Source: Dolomedes plantarius (taxonomy: Eukaryota; Arthropoda; Arachnida; Araneae; Dolomedidae). Taken from it: a stretch of DNA of 64,000 nucleotides. The notes under the pieces were generated by a model. That model ran no database searches. It was not told where the DNA came from and worked only from the letters and a program-made list of their open reading frames with translations. Made by a program: the position numbers and the translations under genes. Every line of letters starts with the position of its first letter. Position 1 is the stretch's first letter. The stretch is from contig OU015490.1 of NCBI GenBank assembly GCA_907164885.2, forward strand, positions 218,133,391-218,197,390. The letters run 5' to 3'. This document shows, piece after piece, positions 56,019 through 64,000 of the stretch.

Positions 56019-57279
56019 GAAAATAAAAAAAAAGATAGACCTTTACAAAGTTGTCAGAAAACCTGACTGATCAGAGCAGATACACACCCTCAACAAATTT
56101 AAAATAGACATTAAAAACCTGACTGGCATGAAAAATATTTTTACAGATGCACATACCTTAAACATGATACCTTTTACATGATGCAAACATTAAAATACAC
56201 GATGCAATACAATGATAAAGTTTTTTGATACACTGTGCCAACAGTTTGAATTTGAAGAATTTTGAAAATTTTGTATTATCCAATAGCTATCATGTCTCAT
56301 GAAAATGGATAACGTGAAGTTCAATATTCAATGCTTTACATAAGTCAAGAAAACAATTAAAAGTTAGATTAGAATCAATCAATCAATGAACCTTAATTAT
56401 ATTAGTTGCGAATTATAAATACATCATACAAACAAATTTATTTTGACACTTAAAACACATTTCAACCTTATATATACCATTGAAATCTGAACATTCTGTG
56501 GTGTGGCGAAAAAGTTTACATAATTATGCATTATTAGTAAAATTGTGAGATGTGCACACACCTAAAATTTTTTATTTGATTCATTTTGCTTTGTATTAAA
56601 TTGTGATATAGCTCAGATTTTTACTTAGAAATTTCTCTTTAGTTTCTCAACACATTGCTAAATTTTCATTTCAGTTATGCAATTACTAAAATATACAAAT
56701 ACTAGCTTTAACATATGAACATAAAATACTATAAAATTGAGTGAGACTGTCTTGTATTATAACTGGACAGTTGCCATGAGTCTTAATTACAGCGGCATAT
56801 TTGCTAACGCAAAAACTATCAATTTGAAGTTGCTTGTAATTACAGGATGCTATATGCATAACTTGGATACTGAACAGTAAAATATCAGAAAAATAGTCCC
56901 TAAACTCATTTAAGATTTCTTTTGAAAAAACACATTGAACACATGAATAAAATAAATGGATATTGTAAAAACTATGATGGATGCAGAAAATTTTTTTTGT
57001 TATCTTGAACACATAAATATATATAATTTAAATTAAAGATTCCCCTGATTAATTTCGGACCAACCTGCAAAAAAATCAGCACATATGCATTGAGTGGCAT
57101 ATCAGTACATATGCAAAGGAATGGCAACAGAGATGGATACAGAGATTGTTGACGAAACATGTGCAAAATAGTTTTCAAAGAAATGGAAGTAATTATGAAC
57201 ATCTTGCTAGCATTTTTTGTAAAAGAAAATTGAAGAAAAATATTCATTTAACATTTTAACAATATGGCACTAGGTAATA

Positions 57280-58356
57280 TCAATAGTAGGTTGAAGAAAA
57301 AGTTTACTAACATGTAGTTTCATTTGTGTTTTGTCCTCGCCATCAGATTTCCTAATGATTTAGTTGTTATTTCGAAGTTTTCTTAATATTATGTACGGTC
57401 CATTATATTTGGGATGTAACACATTAGGATCCGTAAAAGATTTTACATACACAACATCATCTACATTAAAATTAGGAACATTTCTCCCTTTAATGTGTTG
57501 GGATTGGCTGTTAAAAAAGTTTGTCTCATTCTGTTGGACTAATTTTCTTGTTAGAATGATGTGTTGGTTTTTTTATGTACTCAGAATATTGTTCTGAAAT
57601 TTGAGGTTCATCATGAATGTGTAAAGGCAAATTTATTTCTCTACCTAAATCTATTTGTGCAGGACTGAACTTTGTAACTGAATGTTTGGCACAGTTGTAA
57701 TGTAATTTGAAAAATAATAATCTGTCAGACCATTCAAAAATATTATTAGATAATGATGCAATACTCTCTTTCATAGTGCGATGGACCCTTTCAACAACTC
57801 CATTCGAAGATGGGTAATAAATGCTGCTCTTTCTGTGGTCAATATTTAAGTTTTTAAGAAAATTTGTAAATTCATGTGAAGTAAAATTGGAAGCATTGTC
57901 TGAAAGTAAAATTTTTGGAATACCAAATCTTGAAAAGTATTGATTAAGTGCAGATATAATAGCCGATGACTTGGCACTATGTAAAGGAATGGCTTCGAGA
58001 AATCTTGAATAATGATCTATTACAGTTAGTATATAATTTTTATTATCATGGGCACGAGGAAGTTTTCCAACAATGTCGATGGCAATGAACTCACCAGGAG
58101 CATAGTCATGCTTGGGAATCATTTGAGTCGTTGTTTTTGAAGGTTTAGGTTTATTTTGTAAACATTTATGACAGCTATTGCAAAAGTTTTTTGTGTCATT
58201 AAACATATTAGTCCAGTAGTACTTAGATTTTAGGAATTCATAGGTTTTTTGTTTACCAAAATGAGGAGCATGAGCAATTTTTAAACAACTTAATTTTAAA
58301 GAGCTTGGAATTAAAATTCTATCTGTTAATACATTATTAGATTTTATTTTTTTCAT
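57280..58356 (-). pseudogene. Ty3/gypsy integrase
   Basis: The frame 57526-58356 holds the zinc-binding start (HAPHFGKQKTYEFLKSKYYW, then FCNSCHKC), and the DDE core with FIAIDIVGKLP (first Asp), ILLSDNASNFTS (second Asp) and SSNGVVERVHRTMKES (Glu), all three catalytic residues being present. After a frameshift near 57530 the C-terminal domain continues in another frame (VYVKSFTDPNVLHPKYNGPY). The role is insertion of retrotransposon DNA. The frameshift and the broken upstream pol make this copy inactive. Confidence 0.88.
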
Positions 58357-58490
58357 TACCAGATTAGCTTTGCTATCAATAAAGTAATCATCATGGCTGT
58401 TATTACACTCTTTAAGTTATTGAATTAGTTCACTAATAAATTTATCTTGCTGTTGCTGAGAACTTAACAATTCTTTAGTTATATTTTCCT

Positions 58491-58970
58491 CTATGGGAAA
58501 ATATTTAAATTATTTACAGATAATTGATCATTTATCACACGAGAAAGGTAATCAGCTGGGTTGGTGAATCCTGGAATATGTTTAATTGAAAATTCAAATT
58601 GCTGAATATATAGAGGCCATCTTGACACAATGTCCGGTTGCGTGTCTAACTGCATATAATGAGTAAGTGGTTTGGCATCCGTTAAAATTGTAAATTTTGT
58701 CCCATATAGATGCTCATGAAAAAATTTTATAGAAGAAAATATAGCAAAAAGTTCACGCCTAATAGAAGGGTAACGTGACTCAGCAGGATTGAGCTGTTTT
58801 GAATAAAATTCGACTGGAAAAAATTTATTGTCATGTTTTTGTAAAAGAATACCAGATATAGCAATACGAGAAGCATCAGTAATTAAGAATAACTCTTTGC
58901 GAGAATCAATATTATTTAAAGTAGGTTTGTTTAGAATTATGTTCTTCACCGTATCAAAAGCTGTTTGGCA
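58491..58970 (-). pseudogene. Ty3/gypsy RNase H domain
   Basis: Reads FLITDASRIAISGILLQKHD (first catalytic Asp), YPSIRRELFAIFSSIKFFHE (Glu), FTILTDAKPLTHYMQL (third Asp) and IKHIPGFTNPADYLSRV, the standard gypsy RNase H layout. A frameshift at about 58950-58970 separates it from the reverse transcriptase, and another lies between it and the integrase. Confidence 0.88.
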
Positions 58971-58971
58971 A

Positions 58972-60174
58972 TTATTGTTCCAAATGAACGGTGTATTTTT
59001 TAGTTAAGTTTACAATGGGATTAACAATTTCTGCATAATTGTGTATGAGATGTCTAAAATAGTTTAACATACCTGAATATGCTTGCACCTCTTTGACATT
59101 CTTAGGAATAGGAAATTTTGTCACTTTTTGAATATTGTCGCCTAATGGCGAGAAACCATTTTTATCAATATTAAAACCTAAGTAGGTTATTTGAGATTTA
59201 CATAATTGAAGTTTAGCTGGATACGAAGTTAAATTAAATTTTTGTAGCCTATCAAACACTTTTTGAAGAAATTTTTTAAGTTCAGAAATAGAATTTGCAG
59301 CAATAATAATATCATGGAGGAAAAATTGAATATTTTCACCCTTAATATCATTCAGACATTTTGAAATCAAAGTATGGAAATAAGATGTGCTATTTTTTGC
59401 ACCAAAAGGAAGACGAGTAGGTTGGAAATTGCCAAATTCAGAACAGAAAGCTAATTTATGTTTATCAGACTCTTTTAATTTGATTTGAAAAAATGCATAT
59501 TTAAGATCTAACATAAAATAATATTGTTTACCTGAAATGTTATGGAGGATTTCAGAAATTTTTGGAAGACAAATTTTGAAAGATTCAGTTATGCTGTTTA
59601 ATAGTCTGTAGTCGACAACCATCCTGAATTTTAAATCTTTAACATTTTGACCGGGAAGTGGCTTTTTCTTAACAAATATTATGGGAAAACTATAGCTGGA
59701 TGAAGAAGGTTCAATTATACCAGCCTCAAGCAATTTAGAGATTTCTTTACTAGCAAACTCTTTAGCAATTTTAGGAATTGGATAAGGCTTAGTCTGTAAT
59801 GGAAAATCATGTAGAAGTTTAAAATCAGGAATTACCTGGTCAGTAGACCCAAGTGTGGAATAAGATTTAGAAAAGGTCTTGTAATTCGACATTAAAAGTT
59901 TTAAAATATCTTTCCTATCACCATCATTTAAATGCTGTAGATCAAAATCAGATTCTTCCAGCTCTTGCTGCCTGAGATGTAAAATTTCATTAAGACTCAA
60001 ATTATTCATTTGAAGAATCTCAGAGTATTTAGGATCAACTTGCTGTTTTTGAGAAAAATGTTCAATATTTCCTAAAATAGTTTCTTTTCTGATAGTAAAT
60101 TTTTTAGAGGTGTTATTTTTAATTAGGGTATAAAAACAGTTATCATTATCAATTACATTGATAGAATTAGACAT
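58972..60174 (-). pseudogene. Ty3/gypsy reverse transcriptase with an altered active-site motif
   Basis: A 400-codon frame. Motifs in order: FKLLHDFPLQTKPYPIPKIA (N-terminal block), GIIEPSSSSYSFPIIFVKKK, MVVDYRLLNSIT, FMLDLKYAFFQIKL (first catalytic Asp), LPFGAKNSTSYFHTL, and FFLHDIIIAANS at the place of the YLDD box. In the last motif the first of the two adjacent Asp residues is His, which should abolish polymerase activity. The connection region follows (VQAYSGMLNYFRHLIHNYAE). It is continuous with the protease frame upstream apart from one stop. The open length suggests that loss was fairly recent. Confidence 0.9.
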
Positions 60175-60357
60175 AACATAGTTTAATTTGTTACATTTTG
60201 GAGTAAATAATATTTGAGACTGAGAAAGAAAAGAGTTAGGTGCTTTGAGCTTTACAATCCTGAACTGATAAGCAGGATAGAAATTTTGTAGGAAGCTTTT
60301 GTAGAATGCTCTAACATTATTTACAGTATATTCACTGTTATCAGGTTTAGATTCATT

Positions 60358-60700
60358 TTACGAAGAATTTTCTTCAGGCAAGGCTTTTTGAAATGGAAAA
60401 GTTATGTTATTGTGAATTAATTGTCTATTGACAGTATCAAGTACAAGTTTATTCCTTTGTAAGAAATCATAACCTAAGATTATTTGGTAGTTAGAATACC
60501 AAGGTTGCTTGGTGATATAAAATAAATTATTAAACCATTTGTTGTTTAATTTAAATTTAATATTAGCTGCAGACATGTATGGAATAGTAGAATTATTTAA
60601 AGTTTGAATTCGAACAAATCTAGATATATATTCCACTTTAGTGTGAGCTTTGATTTTCTCAATAACCTGAAACGGGATTAAACTTAAGTAATTGCACTTT
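60358..60700 (-). pseudogene. Ty3/gypsy protease, C-terminal part
   Basis: The frame 60358-60636 has YQIILGYDFLQRNKLVLDTV, the end of a retroviral-type aspartic protease (consensus ILGxDFLxxxxxxID). The catalytic D-S/T-G triad upstream is not seen before the element ends. It is in the same frame as the reverse transcriptase, separated by one TAA at 60358-60360. Confidence 0.78.
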
Positions 60701-60719
60701 AATTATGAAGATGTTTAAT

Positions 60720-62440
60720 TGCATAACAATGTGGCCTATATATATCTCAGAACACTTTAACATTTATTTTTATAAATAAACGATTATGATTTATCTTTTT
60801 CCTGTCTAATAAATCAGTTTTTGTTCATTCTGTAAAAAGTAGGAAATGTGAGTCACATAGTTCTTTAATCAGTACAGTGTTATACTATCCTGAATTACTT
60901 AGTCCTGCCCCAAACTTTCATATTCAGAAAATCGGTATTGATATCAATGTCAAAATCAAACATTATTGCAAAGGTATTCTGCTTGTAAGATGCTCTAAAA
61001 GAGACATTTAAAATTTTTTTTTTCAATAGGGCAGGTACATGTCTCTGACGGTAAGAAATTCTCTGACATTGGTTCATGAAAACCCACAAGTTTTACCGGC
61101 TACTTTATTCTCGGAGCACCATTTATGTGAGCCAGCATTTCTCCCTATGAGAAGGTCGACACTGAAACGACCAAACCTTATTTAGGTTTTGAACCCTAGC
61201 CCACTACGGGGCAGCTCAGATCGGTAACTACCCAGTGGTTCTTAATCAGGGGTGCGAGATAAGGCTCTAAAATTTTAATGAAAACTAGCCGCTGTGCGAC
61301 CAGCATGGTCGCTTTTAGTTTTATATTTCCTTTTGCAAAACAACTCAACTGAAAGTAAGATATGTATGGAATGTTACCATTACCTGTCATCATAAGTATA
61401 CGTTGTTAAAGGGTAGTGGGATCTCAGCCAAAAATTTTATAATCATTGTTAAATTCACTATAAGGCTGATTCTAAAACATCGTGATTAAAAAATGTGAAT
61501 TTCCATTACTTCAAAACAGAGTTAAAGATAAGACTAAACCCAACACTAATGATTTTAAAAATTACATCCCTCTCTGTATGTACAATTTTTCAAAATTAGT
61601 CATTACTTTATCATTACATCAAATAAGAAATTGTGGGGAAAAATATTTTCGCACTTAAAAAATGGAGTAAAAATTCAGCAAGTACTGAAATATAGTGTGG
61701 ATTGCATCTATGATATTCCTAAAACTTCTTGATATACACAGTTGAGTATTTCAGAAGTAGGAGATACTACAGTGACAAAATCAATAGAACGGACTTTAGA
61801 TAAACCTACATACAACTGTCTGTCATGTTGCTACATTCAGCTTTAGTTGGTTGGGCGTGTATCGTAAATTATTTAGGGTTAGTACTTGTATTTTTAAAAA
61901 ATGGATTAGTTGGTTGCGTTATGTTTTTAAATTATTTTTTTAATACTACCCAAAGCTCTGGATGTCAAATTTAGCAAACGAACAACTGTTTTGCCAGAAC
62001 CAAGCAAATAAACTATTCTCAATTTTAAATCATGTAATTTAACACCAAAAACTTTCAATTTAGACAAACTAATAGATTTTAACATAAAAAAACTTAGTTC
62101 ATTTACATATGCTTAATATTTACAAGTATAAAAAAATCTTTCATTTTCAAAATTAATGCACAGTATATTTATCTCTCACAAATTGTATTTACTACTACTT
62201 TGCAAAGGTTAGGGAGCATCCCGAGCAAAAATCAAATAAACATATATTAGCTTAACACTATCTCATTTAACTCTCAGCCCTTACGATAAATCAAATTTTT
62301 CTAGCTCAAACTGGAACTGAACAAATCAAAGTTCGATTCCATACTCACCCCAAAGTCACTTCCTCTAGTTCTTTGCTATTTTGGCCTGCCCGCCTCGCCG
62401 AGGGTTCGAGGTCAAACTGCTTCACTGGGCAGAGGGCGGT
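60720..62440. other. Non-coding stretch
   Basis: No recognisable gene or repeat. ORFs 60895-61089 and 61196-61393 (minus) have no motif. AT-rich between 61450 and 62200. Confidence 0.4.
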
Positions 62441-62662
62441 CACTAATTCTTTCAAGATGGGGGATCAATTCTCGTAGTTGCACCCGATGTCGGTCTCTCC
62501 TCGACATGTAAACTCACTATTTCTTTTCGAGATGGGGATCACTTCTCGTCGTGGCACTGGATGTTGGTCTCTCCTCTTCGTGTAACCTCACTATTTCATT
62601 CGAGATGGGGATCGCTTCTCGTCTTGGAACTGGATATGGGTCTCTCCTTCACCTCAAATTGT
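62441..62662. repeat. 74-bp tandem repeat, three units
   Basis: Units start CACTA at 62441, 62515 and 62589, 74 bases apart. Shared blocks are CGAGATGGGGATC, CTTCTCGT, ACTGGAT and GGTCTCTCCTC; the first unit is the most divergent. The plus-strand ORF 62561-62773 is read through the array. A further loose CACTTNGNCTTCGACTGGG at 62670-62690 may be a fourth degenerate unit. Confidence 0.85.
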
Positions 62663-62669
62663 AATCATG

Positions 62670-63600
62670 CACTTTGGCCTTCGACTGGGTCTCTTCGTCT
62701 CTGCGGCAATTCAAATGAGCACCTCTCTATCTCACTTAGTCAACGCAGTCGTTTTCTAGAAGTTATTTTATGAATCTGGGGAGCTATTCTCTCCACCCAC
62801 ACAGTCGCCGGAATGGGTTTACGTGGAACCCTCAGGTCCACTTAAAATATAACTTTAAAGTAGTGCTAGAGATGGGGAACCTACAGCTTCCCCGATCAAG
62901 ACTCTCTTCTCTTTTTTTCTCTTTCAAAGATCTCCTCTATATATTTTATTTTCATTCCCTTTCACACCAATGACTCCACCTTCTTATAAACTTCTCCAGC
63001 CATTCCGAACACAGTAATATTTTCATTCGCTATTCTTCCCCTCTCACTTTCTCATTGGCTTCTGAACTCTAAAACATTACGCCCTCACTGCCTGCCCTTG
63101 CGACCACCCAAGGTTTCTACGTTGTTATTTTCCAATCCGTACTGCCATAAATCTAACAAAAGGACTTTTGTAACATAACGTCACCTTTCGGTTCCCGTCA
63201 TCTTATCTGTGTCTCTATTCAGATCTTCCCATCTTCAAAGCTCATAAAACTGTCTTGCAACGGGCTACGTCCTAAAAAACGCCTCTCTATTCTATAATTA
63301 TCTGTCGGCATTAAATTTGATTTTGACTTTTATCACAAACATGTAATAAAGCCAGCTTTTTTTATTTAAAGCGCTTTACTACACTGTCCATGACTAAATA
63401 CTGTATTTGATAGGTCTAAACATATTTTGTCAAAAAATCACCAGTAGTAACAAATGTCGCCACTACACACCCGTGGTTTTAAATTGCGGACAACCGCTAA
63501 TGTTTACATCCGGTAGTTGCAGCCGTTGCCATTCGAAGTGTAGAAATATCGTCGATTTTTGTGCCGCATACATACGCGATTTATATACACTGGTGTAAGA
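62670..63600. other. C- and T-rich non-coding stretch
   Basis: Pyrimidine-rich on the plus strand (62880-63080 in particular), no gene recognised. The ORFs at 62770-62973 and 63407-63598 show no domain. Confidence 0.4.
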
Positions 63601-63620
63601 AATTAAGAGAATTTGCAGAC

Positions 63621-63666
63621 TTGGTCGATTATCTCTAGAACTACTGTTCTAGAGATAATCGACCAA
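63621..63666. repeat. Perfect 21-bp-arm hairpin with a 4-base loop
   Basis: TTGGTCGATTATCTCTAGAA plus C at 63621-63641 is exactly complementary to 63646-63666; the loop is TACT. It follows CACTGGTGTAAGAAATTAAG at about 63588, wording like a Tc1-type terminus. A two-copy ACTCACATAGATTTGTT word follows at 63725-63775. Confidence 0.85.
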
Positions 63667-64000
63667 TTCTTCATACTATTCTTATTTTTAGCTGAATGAT
63701 CTAATTGTATAAAATGTTTCAAATCTCACATAGATTTGTTACGAAGGTGAGCCACAAAACTCACATAGATTTGTTGTTCAATGGATTGGGTGAGGCCCAA
63801 TTACTTGATCGACCTTGAACTGATTGGATTGCTTGGGCCCAACCATTTGAGTTTAAGGTCACTAAACCGTCTTTCTCGAGATGCTAAACTAATACTGATT
63901 TGGTATAAAGTTTTCACACTGTCTGTGTAACGTTAATAACTCCCTAAGCATGTAGTATGACTTTCATGCTTAACCATTCAGCGACGGTGAAAATTTTTGA

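Larger units (their letters stand above)
54780..60700 (-). mobile_element. Ty3/gypsy LTR retrotransposon, 5'-truncated
   Basis: In minus-strand order: partial protease, reverse transcriptase, RNase H, integrase, a ~1.2-kb 3' non-coding region, polypurine tract and 3' LTR. No gag and no 5' LTR are found above about 60700, so the 5' part has been lost or was replaced. The order PR-RT-RH-IN is that of the Ty3/gypsy (Metaviridae-type) elements. All reading frames are interrupted. Confidence 0.85.

Noticed and set aside
61140..61270. tRNA-like TTTTGAACCCTAGCCC word
   Set aside because: A single B-box-like match without an A box at the right distance; not enough for a SINE or tRNA call.

Overview
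The window is eukaryotic, AT-rich, intron-bearing DNA, most likely from an arthropod. A spider or other arachnid fits best, from the mix of Tc1/mariner, piggyBac, Tigger, hAT, RTE and Ty3/gypsy relics and the BTB-BACK gene pair. This assignment is inference from reading; no database search was made. The only host coding sequence I can support is a pair of related BTB/POZ-BACK genes on the minus strand. Gene A has a BTB exon at 24432-24654 and a long BACK/C-terminal exon at 22981-24121. Gene B has a BTB exon at 44550-44781, a BACK exon at 31448-32286, and a candidate first exon at 50850-50895. Both genes have the same intron position and phase at the BTB/BACK junction, with AG|G completing an Arg codon, so they look like tandem paralogs. 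Gene B is stretched over roughly 19.4 kb because its introns are full of transposons.

Layout. 0-6.5 kb: a pogo-like element (80-1015), a Ty3/gypsy pol scrap, a small MITE, and a 1.3-kb Tc1/mariner copy (4796-6095) beside a mariner helix-turn-helix relic. 7.5-11.6 kb: an internally deleted piggyBac transposase between two ~340-bp direct repeats. 11.3-18 kb: copies of a tRNA-derived SINE, stacked Tc1/mariner fragments and a second pogo-like element holding a 62-bp tandem array. 19.6-21.1 kb: a Tc1 element abutting a Tigger-like MITE. 22.9-24.7 kb: gene A. 24.7-30.9 kb: a TA microsatellite, a mariner-like element with ~220-bp inverted repeats, and a Tigger element that itself contains a piggyBac element. 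31.4-50.9 kb: gene B. Its introns hold a Tc1 relic, a hAT transposase split by a later Tc1 insertion, a long foldback element, two GC-rich islands, several MITEs and an RTE retrotransposon with a 13-bp target duplication. 53-54 kb: a piggyBac-like MITE. 54.8-60.7 kb: a 5'-truncated Ty3/gypsy retrotransposon with one recognisable LTR. 62.4-63.7 kb: a 74-bp tandem array and a perfect hairpin.

Every transposase or pol gene read here carries stops, frameshifts or internal deletions, so the mobile DNA looks like a graveyard rather than active elements. No intact tRNA, rRNA, CRISPR array or bacterial-type operon was seen. Interpretation rests on conserved motifs read by eye; splice sites are inferred from consensus, phase and paralog agreement.
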